Shown here: piece by piece, positions 26,923 through 35,893 of the stretch
Numbering within the stretch: position 1 is the first letter of the stretch
How the letters are laid out: each line of letters begins with the position of its first letter
Source of the DNA: Acidobacteriaceae bacterium
GTDB taxonomy: Bacteria; Acidobacteriota; Terriglobia; Terriglobales; Acidobacteriaceae
Assembly: GCA_025462735.1 (NCBI GenBank)
Contig: JAOAPC010000015.1
Location: forward strand, 1 to 64,000
Length of the DNA stretch: 64,000 nucleotides
Reading direction: 5' to 3'
Notes under the pieces: model-generated
The model's input: only the letters and a program-made list of their open reading frames with translations
What the model was told of the DNA's origin: nothing
Database searches by the model: none
Translations under genes and position numbers: made by a program

Positions 26923-28836
26923 ATGGGAATCTCAGTTTCCCGCCAGGATGTTGGCGAAAACGAACCTTATCTTGTCGCATCCCGCGGCGATTCACGCCTT
27001 CCCTACTTCTCCTTATCGGTCGTTTTGGTTTTGTGGGGCGCGATTTATTTAGCGGGAATTTTTACTCCGGCACTGCTTGACGACGTTGACACCGTCCATG
27101 CGGAGGCGGCCCGGGAAATGGTGCTCCGCCACGATTGGGTCACGCTTTATACCGATGGAATCCGTTATTTGGAAAAAGCGCCGTTCATGTATTGGGGTGT
27201 GGCCGCGAGTTATGAACTGTTCGGAGTAAGCGAATGGAGCACGCGTCTGCCGCTTATGCTCGGCGTCCTTGCGCTGCTTTTGGTCACCTACGCTCTGGGC
27301 AGGTTTTCTTACGGCGAGCAGGGAGGACTGTATGCATCAGTGGTCTTGGCCACTTCGCTAGGGCCATATATTTTCACCCGATTTCAGATCCCCGACATTA
27401 TCGTTGGCCTCTGGCTGGCATCCAGCGCATATTTTTTCTTGCTGTCCCTGGACCAGGAGAAGCCCTCGCGATGGGTGTGCTGGGGCTTCGCTGCAACTTG
27501 TGCGCTGAACGTACTGACCAAGAGCCTGATCGGGCTTGTGCTCCCGCTCGCTTCCGTCTTCTTATACCTGCTCGTTACCCGTAATCTGCGGCACCTTCTA
27601 AAAATGCGTCCGCTTTCGAGCACGCTTGTGTTCCTTGCCATCGCAGCCCCTTGGCACATTTTGGCCGCGTTACGCAATCCGAGCCAAGGCGCAGTCAAGG
27701 GTTTTCTATGGTTTTACTTTGTGAACGAGCAGTTCATGAGGTATTTGGGTAAGCGCGTTCCTCCCGGGTACGATACCGTGCCGCTGTTCATTTTCTGGGG
27801 ACTGACGATTCTCTGGCTGGCGCCATGGATGATTTTCCTGCCGCAGGCACTTAAACAAGTTCCGTTGCGCTTGAGTCAGTGGCATTCTCAGCTCAGCCGC
27901 AGCCAGCGTGCGAGCCTCTTCTTTGCAATCTGGGCAGTGGTTGAGGTTGGCTTCTTCACTTTTTCGACGCGGCAGGAGTATTACACGATTCCTGCAATCC
28001 CCGCGCTGGCACTCTTGATTGGCGGATGGCTGGCGAAAGAAGCTGCTTCTCCGGAGTCAGAATCAAAATCCGGCAGAATTTCTTCGTGGGTGCTTTTCGC
28101 AATCGTGGCGGTGGGCTCGATTATTGGAATCGCACTGCTTGTCTCATCGAAGTCTCCCGCTGCGGGCGCTGACCTTGCCGATCTGCTGAAGAAAAATCCG
28201 CAGGATTACGATTTCTCCCTGGGTCATTTTCTCGATCTCACGCCTGAAGCTCTGGGATTGTTCCGCCCACAACTAATCGGCGCCATCGCATCGTTGCTCA
28301 TTGGCGCCGGTCTCAATCTATGGCTGCGTTACCGCCGCAAGCCGCAATACGCAAACATCGCGCTCGCAGCCATGATGGTCGCTCTGCTCACGTGTGTTCA
28401 CGCAGCGTTCGTTACCTTCTCTCCGGTGCTTTCCTCGAAGCAACTGGCTCTTGCGATCCAAAAGCACTACCAACCCGGCGACCTGATCGTAGTTGTCGGA
28501 GAATATGATCAGGCCTCAACCCTTAATTTCTACCTGGGTACTCGGGTTCGCGTCTTGCACGAGCCTAGCGGAAATCTTTGGTATGGCGTGAAATTTCCCG
28601 ACGCTCCGCGAGTCTTTGAAACGAGTGCCTCATTCGCCCAGCTTTGGGCCAGCCCTTCGACGGTTTTTATGTGGACAGACCAGGACTCGCCTAAGGAATT
28701 GGCGGGGCTGCCGCATTTCTTTCTCGCGCGCAGTGGCGGGAAATCTATCTTCACCAACCGGGACCTGGGTCATCAGCAACTGAGTCACCAGGGACTGGAT
28801 CGCCATGAAGTGACTCACGCGGAGCTCGCTCCGTGA
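26923..28836 (+). CDS. GT39/ArnT-like membrane glycosyltransferase
   Basis: 637 residues with an N-terminal membrane helix, a large first periplasmic loop containing the acidic pair typical of GT-C enzymes (TPALLDDVDTVHAEAAREM) and YLEKAPFMYWGVA, then about ten further hydrophobic segments and a C-terminal soluble part (LIVVVGEYDQASTLNFYLGTRVRV). This is the PMT/ArnT family, which moves a sugar from a polyprenyl-phosphate donor to a lipid or protein on the outer face of the inner membrane. The acceptor is unknown. The GT21 gene starts inside its stop codon (GTGA overlap), so the two are coupled. Confidence 0.87.
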   Translation: MGISVSRQDVGENEPYLVASRGDSRLPYFSLSVVLVLWGAIYLAGIFTPALLDDVDTVHAEAAREMVLRHDWVTLYTDGIRYLEKAPFMYWGVAASYELFGVSEWSTRLPLMLGVLALLLVTYALGRFSYGEQGGLYASVVLATSLGPYIFTRFQIPDIIVGLWLASSAYFFLLSLDQEKPSRWVCWGFAATCALNVLTKSLIGLVLPLASVFLYLLVTRNLRHLLKMRPLSSTLVFLAIAAPWHILAALRNPSQGAVKGFLWFYFVNEQFMRYLGKRVPPGYDTVPLFIFWGLTILWLAPWMIFLPQALKQVPLRLSQWHSQLSRSQRASLFFAIWAVVEVGFFTFSTRQEYYTIPAIPALALLIGGWLAKEAASPESESKSGRISSWVLFAIVAVGSIIGIALLVSSKSPAAGADLADLLKKNPQDYDFSLGHFLDLTPEALGLFRPQLIGAIASLLIGAGLNLWLRYRRKPQYANIALAAMMVALLTCVHAAFVTFSPVLSSKQLALAIQKHYQPGDLIVVVGEYDQASTLNFYLGTRVRVLHEPSGNLWYGVKFPDAPRVFETSASFAQLWASPSTVFMWTDQDSPKELAGLPHFFLARSGGKSIFTNRDLGHQQLSHQGLDRHEVTHAELAP

Positions 28837-30014
28837 CTTGGGTGCTCTTCTGCCTGACTGCAGGTGCTCTGGTCTACACTCTGCTTTCAATTATTGCCGC
28901 GTGGCGATATCGCTCGGTGGTTCCGCCGAAGCTCCTGTCCCCGGAACCTATTAGCATCCTGAAACCGCTCTCCGGGCTCGATGATCTGCTCGAATCCAAT
29001 CTGCGTACGTTCTTTCTGCAGGACTATCCAAATTTCGAAATTCTTTTTGCGGTGCGAGAGGCTCACGATCCTGCGGTTACGGTGGTCGAAAAACTGCGGA
29101 ATGAATTTCCAAACGTGCCGGCGCGCCTCTTTGTAACCGGCGACCCCCCTTATGCAAACGCGAAAGTATTCAGTCTCGACCGCATGCTGAAGGAAGCCGC
29201 CAACGACCTTGTGGTCATGAGCGACAGCGACGTTCGTGTTACTCCGGATTTACTGCGGGTGGTCGCTGGCGAATTCCAGGACGCCACCGTGGGCGTCGCG
29301 ACTTGCCCCTACCGCGCAGTTCCGGGCGAGAGTTTCTGGTCCCGGTTGGAATCGACCGGAATGAACACGGATTTCATCGCTGGCATTCTCGTGGCCCGGA
29401 TGCTGGAAGGCATGAAATTCGCCGTCGGCCCTACGATTGTTGCGCGGCGGCACGTCTTGCAGGCGATAGGCGGCTTCGACCGGTTCAAGGATTATCTGGC
29501 TGAAGATTTCGTCATCGGCAAATTCGCCGCCGAGGCGGGTTACGGAGTCATTCTTTCTTCCTATGTCATCGAACACCACATCGGCAACTCGAATCTTTCC
29601 CAGAACGCCGCCCACCGCCTTCGCTGGGTGCGCAGCACGCGGCGATCGCGCCCGGCTGGCTATCTCGGCCAACTTTTCACCATGCCGTTGCCGTTGGCGC
29701 TCACGCTTGTGGCCTGGAACCACGCGTGGTGGCCAGTGCTGGCTGTGACGGTGTGCTTGCGAGCTCTGGCTGCCTATGTGATTTCGGTACAGGTGCTCAA
29801 GGTCAGTATCAACTGGCTACTGCTTCCGGTCGAAGACTGTGTGAACTTCTTCTTTTGGCTGGCAGGCTTTTTCGGAAACACAATCGAGTGGCGTGGCCGC
29901 AGGTACGAGTTGTTTCGTGACGGACGTTTTGCGTTGCTATCGCCGCATTCCTCCACCGAAAAGTCCGGGCGCCACCTCGCCGAAACAGGAGTGGGTGGTC
30001 GTCAAGGCAAATGA
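28833..30014 (+). CDS. GT21-type membrane glycosyltransferase (HpnI/ceramide glucosyltransferase-like)
   Basis: 393 residues from a GTG start overlapping the upstream TGA by three bases. N-terminal membrane helix, then a GT2-fold catalytic domain: ISILKPLSGLDD, VVMSDSDVRV (D1/D2), AEDFVIG (acid-base region) and RLRWVRSTRRSRP (the (Q/R)xxRW product-binding motif), followed by two or three C-terminal helices. The family includes ceramide glucosyltransferase and HpnI, which adds N-acetylglucosamine to bacteriohopanetetrol. Coupling with a GT39 enzyme suggests a two-sugar modification of one lipid. A second, more HpnI-like gene is at 30470-31618 on the other strand. Confidence 0.85.
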   Translation: MTWVLFCLTAGALVYTLLSIIAAWRYRSVVPPKLLSPEPISILKPLSGLDDLLESNLRTFFLQDYPNFEILFAVREAHDPAVTVVEKLRNEFPNVPARLFVTGDPPYANAKVFSLDRMLKEAANDLVVMSDSDVRVTPDLLRVVAGEFQDATVGVATCPYRAVPGESFWSRLESTGMNTDFIAGILVARMLEGMKFAVGPTIVARRHVLQAIGGFDRFKDYLAEDFVIGKFAAEAGYGVILSSYVIEHHIGNSNLSQNAAHRLRWVRSTRRSRPAGYLGQLFTMPLPLALTLVAWNHAWWPVLAVTVCLRALAAYVISVQVLKVSINWLLLPVEDCVNFFFWLAGFFGNTIEWRGRRYELFRDGRFALLSPHSSTEKSGRHLAETGVGGRQGK

Positions 30015-30030
30015 CAACTTCGGTAATGGG

Positions 30031-30255
30031 CTACTTTGAATTTGAGCGACGAAATTCCCAAAAGAACGCGGCTAGAAAAATCGCAAGAGCAATAAGCCAA
30101 AAGAAAGGCCTATTGACCGAAACGGGGTCCCACTGTACAGGTCCGCTGTATGGTTTGGACGTGAGAGACAGATAACCTACAACGCACACAAACAGCACGA
30201 AGCACGACAGGAAGACGGCCGCAATTCCCGCCATTGCGCTCTTAACGAAAATCAT
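30031..30255 (-). CDS. Small two-helix membrane protein
   Basis: 74 residues, two predicted transmembrane helices (AGIAAVFLSCFVLFVCVVGYLSL and FFWLIALAIFLAAFFWEF) joined by a short polar loop, and a basic C-terminus. No family recognised. Its ATG overlaps the stop of the transposase remnant by four bases (ATGA), so its translation may have been captured by reading into the insertion-sequence fragment. It is convergent with the GT21 gene. Confidence 0.5.
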   Translation of the reverse strand: MIFVKSAMAGIAAVFLSCFVLFVCVVGYLSLTSKPYSGPVQWDPVSVNRPFFWLIALAIFLAAFFWEFRRSNSK

Positions 30256-30443
30256 GGTGCTGCTCTTTCCTCCCTCCGTTCGTAAGCTTCCCAGAGGGCC
30301 ACAAGATCATTCATATCCCACAGTCGATCTGTAACGCCAGCGGCCATTGCTGGACTCATGCGAAGTGTACGATGAATTTTGACGAAGTTGTATGCGAAAT
30401 AATTTAGCGCCGTTCGCAGCTGAATGGTCAGGTTCAAATTCAA
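30252..30443 (-). pseudogene. Insertion-sequence transposase C-terminal fragment
   Basis: 63 residues corresponding to the last part of a DDE transposase. The stretch YFAYNFVKIHRTLRMSPAMA followed by AGVTDRLWDMNDLV is a well-known C-terminal pattern of IS1-like transposases found fragmented in many bacterial genomes. The catalytic domain is absent, and no terminal inverted repeats are seen, so this is a remnant. It lies 26 bp past the end of the HpnI-like gene, same strand. Confidence 0.7.
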
Positions 30444-30469
30444 AGTAGCTCACTACCGACGTCAGCGCA

Positions 30470-31618
30470 CTATTTCGCCCCCCTCAGTTTCCCGCGATCC
30501 AAGTAGAATTCTTCGCCCCTCCAGACGATCTTCTTACCGACCAGCCCTCCGACCCACACGATAACCGCCAGAATGTCGCGAGTCGGCAGCAGCCACAGCG
30601 AGCGCATCACCTTTTTATCGTGCAAAACCGAGACTCCGGTCACCAGAGCCATCACCAGCCGCAGAAATACGGCTCCAGCCAGCAATGCCCACGCCCACGT
30701 CGCGCCGCGCGCCAGCAGAAGACAAAGAATCGCCCAAGGCAGGGTGTAGGTGACAAGCAAACCCGCATAGCCTCCGGGACGTGAAGCCCGAATGGTGCGC
30801 GCCCACCGCAGTTGATGCGAGAAGAATCCTGAGAAGCTGTAGTCCGGCAGGAACGTGTCGACGATTGAGTTTGAGAGTTCCACTTTCAACCCGAGGTCAG
30901 CAATTCTTTTCCCCAATTCATAATCATCGGCCAGGTAGTCCACGATTGATTCGAATCCTCCAATTGCGTCGAGGTCTTTTCGGCGCAAAACGAGCGTTGA
31001 TCCCAATCCGAAATGCAAGCCTCCTTCGATCTGCCGTGCGGCCAGAACTCCAGGTACGAAATCCGTGCTGATGCCCAGCGACTCCAACCGCGACGCAATT
31101 GTGTCCGCCGCAATGCCGCGGTACAGGCAAGTGACCAAGCCAGTATTCGGCACTTGCAATTCCGCGATTACGGTCCGCAAGTAATTGGGTGCGACACGAA
31201 TGTCGCTGTCATTCACCAGAATGAAATCGTATTTGGCCGCCGCTGCAAGCTGAACCAGAGTGCTGACCTTCCCGTTCGCGCCGAGATTCTTTTCGCATCG
31301 CACAAGGCGAATCGCGCGGCTGGGAAACTCCCGTTGTAACTTTTCAACCAGCACGGCGGCAGGGTCGTTCGCATCGCTGATACCGAACAGAATTTCGTAC
31401 TCCGGATAATCCTGAAGGCAATGCGAGCGGAAGCTCTCATACATTTCGGGATCAGTCCCCTTGAGTGGCTTGAGGATCGAGACCGGCGGCAGGTCACCAA
31501 CTTGCGCCGAACCGCGCTTAGACTGTGAGGCAAACCGCACGGTCGCCCAAATACACAGGACGCAGTAGCCCATGCTCGCCCCGGTGATCACGGCGCTGAT
31601 TACGGCCAGTTTGTTCAA
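30470..31618 (-). CDS. hpnI: HpnI-like hopanoid glycosyltransferase
   Basis: 382 residues. Membrane helix near the N-terminus, GT2-fold domain with VSILKPLKGTDPEMYE, ILVNDSDIRV, DYLADDYELGKRI and QLRWARTIRASRPGGY, then C-terminal helices. The LKPLKG...LQDYPEYEILFG and (Q)LRWARTIR patterns are those of HpnI, which links N-acetylglucosamine to bacteriohopanetetrol in hopanoid synthesis. No other hpn gene is next to it, so hpnI is a likely but not proven assignment. The gene is divergent from the acyl-AMP ligase/acyltransferase fusion 388 bp away. Confidence 0.8.
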   Translation of the reverse strand: MNKLAVISAVITGASMGYCVLCIWATVRFASQSKRGSAQVGDLPPVSILKPLKGTDPEMYESFRSHCLQDYPEYEILFGISDANDPAAVLVEKLQREFPSRAIRLVRCEKNLGANGKVSTLVQLAAAAKYDFILVNDSDIRVAPNYLRTVIAELQVPNTGLVTCLYRGIAADTIASRLESLGISTDFVPGVLAARQIEGGLHFGLGSTLVLRRKDLDAIGGFESIVDYLADDYELGKRIADLGLKVELSNSIVDTFLPDYSFSGFFSHQLRWARTIRASRPGGYAGLLVTYTLPWAILCLLLARGATWAWALLAGAVFLRLVMALVTGVSVLHDKKVMRSLWLLPTRDILAVIVWVGGLVGKKIVWRGEEFYLDRGKLRGAK

Positions 31619-32006
31619 ACGAACTTTGTACAGGAAGAATTAAAGAAAGACAAAGCCCAGCGGGAAGTTACCCGGAAGGATCCATCGAAATTGCCGTGTT
31701 GAACCCTCAGGCGCGCGCAGCCGAGACTAACAAAAACACCACGCCAACCCGAAGCAGCGACCTCGGCAGCTTCCGTAAGATTTTCCATGCCACAAAACTC
31801 ATTGACGATCCTTCCGCGCGGGGAGAACCCGCGAATGAATCTGTAGGCCCGAAAAACGGCTGGATGGTTAACTGAGAACTTCCGGAATGGCTGAATTCTA
31901 GGTGAAGACTCGGCTGTGCTGCAAGTGCGTTGGGATGCGAGCACAAGGACGGACAAAGGGGCTACCACCTGCTCGCCCAGGTACTTAAATACGTTACGCT
32001 TAGATC
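31619..32006. other. Divergent intergenic region, hpnI-like / acyl ligase
   Basis: 388 bp between divergent genes. It should hold both promoters, but I see no strong -35/-10 pair or operator palindrome that I would defend, and no convincing small gene. Confidence 0.4.
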
Positions 32007-34523
32007 ATGCGCACGAGCGTCGCCGATTACCTGGCGGATTTCCAGCGTCTTGGCGATGAACCGGCCTATGCCGAACGCGTCGGATGTCGACTTGTTCGCT
32101 CCACCTATGGGAACGTAGCCGCGCTTTCCTACCGATTCGCCCGCGAGCTTACGGCGCGTGGCATTCACAAGGACGATCGGGTAGTGCTTTGGGGACCGAA
32201 CTCAGCCGCTTGGCTCGCGACATTTTTCGGATGCGCAAATCGTGGGGTGATTGCCGTCCCGATGGACGACGCCGCCTCCCCCGATTTTGTGGTTCGGGTC
32301 TTTGAGCAGGTCCAAGCGCGGATACTCGTCTGCTCGCGAGATCACGTGCAGCCCGGGCTGCCGATGCTGTTCTTCGAAGACCTCCAAAGCATTCTTCAAT
32401 CACACTCGCGAGATATATTAGCGCCGGAAAAAATCAACCCCGAAGACCCATTGCAGATTGTGTTTACGTCTGGCACTACCGCCGAGCCCAAGGGCGTGGT
32501 AATTTCACACGGAAATGTGTTGGCCAATGTCGCGCCGCTCGAAGCGCAGATCAAGCCATATTTGAAATATGAACGCTTCGTGCATCCCCTGCGCTTTCTG
32601 AATTTGCTTCCGCTTAGCCATGTATTCGGACAATTCCTGGGTATGTACCTGCCTCCGCTGCTGCGTGGGACAGTTTTCTTTCAGAAAACACTCAAGCCAG
32701 CCGACATCATTCACACTATTCGACGCGAGCGGATTTCAGTGCTAGTCGCGGTCCCGCGCATGCTGCAATCTTTAAAAGAAAAGATTGAACGGGACTTGGG
32801 GGATTCAGGTGAACTCGAGAAATTCCGTGAACAGTACGCAGCCGCCGCAGGCAAACACTTTCTCCGCCGCTGGTGGATCTTTCGCAGCATTCACAGGCAG
32901 TTCGGATGGAAATTCTGGGCCTTCATCTCCGGCGGCGCAGCCCTTGATCGCGAGACCGAAGAATTCTGGGCGCGTCTCGGCTTCGCAGTCATTCAAGGCT
33001 ACGGCCTGACCGAAACCACTTCCGTTATCAGCGTCAACCATCCGTTCAAAGTTGGCCGCGGCTCGATCGGGAAGGTGCTCGAAGGTCGCGAGGTAAAGCT
33101 GGCGCCGGACGGCGAAATTCTGGTGCGGGGCAGCGGAGTCGCATCCGGCTACTGGAACGCTGGCGAGTTACGGTCTGTAGCTTCTGGCGAAGGCTGGTAT
33201 CACACTGGTGACATCGGCCAGCTCGACTCCGAGGGCAATCTGTTCTTTAAAGGCCGCAAGAAGGATGTGATTGTCACTCCGGCCGGGATGAATGTCTATC
33301 CCGAAGATCTGGAGAATGCACTCAAGAGCCAGACTGAGGTAAAAGACAGCGTTGTCGTCCCACTTGCTCTGAACGGAAATGCCGAGCCTTGCGCGGTCTT
33401 AATTCTGAAAACTGTGGACGCCAATGCCGCCGGAATCATTGACCGCGCAAACCAAAGCCTGGCCGAGTACCAGCGCATCCATCGTTGGGTTCTCTGGCCA
33501 GCAGAAGACTTCCCCCGCACCTCGACCCAAAAACCGCGCCGCGCCGAAATCGCAGAAGCTGCTCAAAAGATGATTAGTGGCAACGGCGCCGGTACTCCTC
33601 GAAATGTTCCTCTCTCGGACCTAATTTCGCAAATCACCAAACGTTCCGCGGAAAGTGTCGGCGAAGATGCCCGCCTCGATTCTGACCTGAATCTCAGCTC
33701 GCTCGACCGAGTAGAGCTGCTGAGCGCGCTGGAGGACCGTTACCAGATCGATCTAAGCGAAACCCGGTTCTCTGCCGTAAACACGGTCGGCGATCTGCAA
33801 CGAATGCTGAAGGGCGAGACTCCGGCGCGAGTGGTGTACCACTACCCCGCATGGGTGCAGCGCTGGCCAGTGACATGGGTTCGCTTTATGGTCCATTACT
33901 TATTGCTGCTGCCGTCGGTATTCGTGCTCGGCTGGCCGCGTATTGTGGGTCGCGAGAATTTGCGTGGCGTGAAGGGTCCAGTACTGGTCGTGTGCAACCA
34001 CATCGGAGACGTGGATGTAGGCTTTATTCTGGCTGCATTGCCCGCGCGCCTGCGTCACAAACTCGCAACCGCGGCGGGAGGAGAGGCGCTCGAAGCGCTT
34101 CGTACTCCGCCGGCAACCCGTAATCTGTTTGCCCGAATTTTCGACCGCATTGAATGGTTCCTGGGTGTGTCCCTGCTCAATCTTTTCCCGCTGCCCCGCG
34201 AGGCCGGCTTTCGCGACAGCTTTGCCTTTGCCGGAGAGTCGGTTGACCGCGGCTACAGTGTCCTCGTATTCCCCGAGGGCCATCACACTACAGACGGCAA
34301 GATGAGACCATTCCGCTCAGGCGTCGGCCTGCTGGTGAATGATCTGAACATTCCAGTCGTTCCTATGCGTATCGACGGACTTTTCGAAATCAAACAGGCG
34401 GGCAAGAGGATGGCACGCCCTTTCCAGATAAAGGTGCGAATCGGCGCACCGATTGAATTCCCTCGCGGTGCAGACCCGCAGCGCATCGCAACCGAACTAC
34501 AATCGAAAGTCGGGCAACTCTGA
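32007..34523 (+). CDS. Tri-domain acyl-AMP ligase / acyl carrier / acyltransferase
   Basis: 838 residues in three modules. Residues 1-510: AMP-forming fatty-acyl ligase (P-loop VFTSGTTAEPKG at 152-163, GYGLTE at 331-336, YHTGDIG, KGRKKDVIVTPAGMNVYPED). Residues about 530-605: acyl carrier domain with phosphopantetheine Ser565 in LNLSSLDRVEL. Residues about 620-838: PlsC-type lysophospholipid acyltransferase with NHIGDVD (664-670) and FPEGHHTTDG (755-764). The protein could activate a free fatty acid, load it on its own carrier domain and transfer it to a lysolipid or other hydroxyl acceptor. It lacks the transporter of the classic Aas fusion. Neighbouring genes act on membrane lipids. Confidence 0.9.
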   Translation: MRTSVADYLADFQRLGDEPAYAERVGCRLVRSTYGNVAALSYRFARELTARGIHKDDRVVLWGPNSAAWLATFFGCANRGVIAVPMDDAASPDFVVRVFEQVQARILVCSRDHVQPGLPMLFFEDLQSILQSHSRDILAPEKINPEDPLQIVFTSGTTAEPKGVVISHGNVLANVAPLEAQIKPYLKYERFVHPLRFLNLLPLSHVFGQFLGMYLPPLLRGTVFFQKTLKPADIIHTIRRERISVLVAVPRMLQSLKEKIERDLGDSGELEKFREQYAAAAGKHFLRRWWIFRSIHRQFGWKFWAFISGGAALDRETEEFWARLGFAVIQGYGLTETTSVISVNHPFKVGRGSIGKVLEGREVKLAPDGEILVRGSGVASGYWNAGELRSVASGEGWYHTGDIGQLDSEGNLFFKGRKKDVIVTPAGMNVYPEDLENALKSQTEVKDSVVVPLALNGNAEPCAVLILKTVDANAAGIIDRANQSLAEYQRIHRWVLWPAEDFPRTSTQKPRRAEIAEAAQKMISGNGAGTPRNVPLSDLISQITKRSAESVGEDARLDSDLNLSSLDRVELLSALEDRYQIDLSETRFSAVNTVGDLQRMLKGETPARVVYHYPAWVQRWPVTWVRFMVHYLLLLPSVFVLGWPRIVGRENLRGVKGPVLVVCNHIGDVDVGFILAALPARLRHKLATAAGGEALEALRTPPATRNLFARIFDRIEWFLGVSLLNLFPLPREAGFRDSFAFAGESVDRGYSVLVFPEGHHTTDGKMRPFRSGVGLLVNDLNIPVVPMRIDGLFEIKQAGKRMARPFQIKVRIGAPIEFPRGADPQRIATELQSKVGQL

Positions 34524-34931
34524 GCACAACTTCCACAGTTTCAACAACTTATTCACAGGCCGCCCGGAAAAACCTACAGCCTCCACTGTATGGACTGCTA
34601 CCTCCGCCGCGCATCACGGTCAACCAGCAACTCCGGCTCCGGCGACATGACGAGTTCACGCCACTTCACATTTTGCTGAGCAAACGCCAGCGAACGATTC
34701 ACTTCCCGTCCTGATCTGCCACTAAACCGGGTAGCCAATGCAAGGAAATCCTGATTGAGTTCTCGGCAGCACAGCCGAGTATTCCGTTCAAATTGAGGGC
34801 GCGAGCAAGCGACTAATCGAAGTCGATTTCTCCACGTGATGCGCGCATGAGGTGCATATGCCACCTGCGGTTGAGGCCACGCATCCTAGTGTTACCCGTA
34901 ACCGCAGAAATTTCCCCAAAGGAGTAGAGCT
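34524..34931. other. Intergenic, with a doubtful minus-strand frame
   Basis: 408 bp. A minus-strand open frame at 34598-34864 (88 residues, ATG) is free of stops, but its composition (many Arg, Cys, scattered hydrophobics) and lack of a recognisable domain do not convince me. A ribosome-binding AGGAG sits at 34919-34923 for the next gene. Otherwise nothing identified. Confidence 0.35.
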
Positions 34932-35750
34932 ATGGCACGCACTTCAGCATCCTCCAGAGTCCTTACCGATCACGATGAAATTCGCCGCTGGGCAGAAGAG
35001 CGCGGCGCCAAGCCTGCTCGGGTGCGCGGAACCGGAGATGGTGACGACGTGGGCATCATTCGCCTCGACTTCCCTGGTTACACGGGCGAGGACAAGCTGG
35101 AACCAATCTCTTGGGACGACTGGTTCAGAAAATTTGACGAGAGTGGTCTCGCGTTGCTGGTCCAGGACAAGACCGCGAAGGGGCAACGAAGCAACTTCAA
35201 CAAATTAGTGAGCAGAGAAACTGTGGGGATTTCGGAGGGCAGCGGGTCATCGTCTTCGCGCTCGCGCAATCAACAGCATCGACAAGGCGCATCAAAGGAA
35301 GAATTCTTGCGTGAGGAAGAGAAAGAGGGTTACGAGGTCTCGGCGAACTACAGCGACGATGACATCGAGCCTTCGGAAGATATGGAAGACGATGTAGAAA
35401 TAGAGATCAATACAGAAGAAGAAATGGAAGAAGACTCTGATGTCGAGGAGTTGCGCCCTGGCCGCGTGAGCGGCGCCGGAAATTCACGGAATCGGAAGCC
35501 GCAGGGCCGAGCCACCGGCAGTAAAGGCACTCGCAGCGCTCGCAGTTCTGCGACGGCCAAGCGAACTAGTCCCCAAATGGGCCGCAGTCGGAATGAAAGA
35601 AGCATCAAAGCACGTACCCCCTCGAGCAAACGCGGCCAAGCTACTGGCGGCTCACGATCGAGCGCGAAGAAAGCCCCAGCACGTGCCAAGAGCTCCGGTT
35701 CACGAACGTCTCGCGGCCGGAGCAGTAGCTCGCGAAAACGCGCTGCCTAA
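34932..35750 (+). CDS. Conserved DUF with acidic linker and histone-H1-like basic tail
   Basis: 272 residues. Residues 1-95 match a small bacterial domain often misannotated as 1,4-alpha-glucan branching enzyme (TDHDEIRRWAEERGAKPARV ... GIIRLDFPGYTGEDKLEPISW ... ALLVQD); its true function is unknown to me. Residues about 130-185 are strongly acidic (many Glu/Asp), and residues about 185-272 are basic with repeated SSAKK, RSSS, SGSRTSRG units resembling histone H1-like tails. This suggests a nucleic-acid-binding protein. An AGGAG lies just upstream of ATG 34932. It stands alone before lepA. Confidence 0.75.
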   Translation: MARTSASSRVLTDHDEIRRWAEERGAKPARVRGTGDGDDVGIIRLDFPGYTGEDKLEPISWDDWFRKFDESGLALLVQDKTAKGQRSNFNKLVSRETVGISEGSGSSSSRSRNQQHRQGASKEEFLREEEKEGYEVSANYSDDDIEPSEDMEDDVEIEINTEEEMEEDSDVEELRPGRVSGAGNSRNRKPQGRATGSKGTRSARSSATAKRTSPQMGRSRNERSIKARTPSSKRGQATGGSRSSAKKAPARAKSSGSRTSRGRSSSSRKRAA

Positions 35751-35893
35751 AAAAGCCGGATGCCTAAGTACTGATTCAGTTGTCATGTTGCCGATAACGT
35801 CTTAGCGCTCTGCGCCGAACTCCCCTTAGTGTGTCTCCTGTCAGAATCAGGCCCATTGTCGCCTGCTAGAATCAACGTTTACCCGCTCCCCTT

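Noticed and set aside
34598-34864. 88-residue minus-strand frame upstream of the histone-tail gene
   Set aside because: Composition and lack of any motif or ribosome-binding site suggest a chance frame; mentioned only in the intergenic entry.
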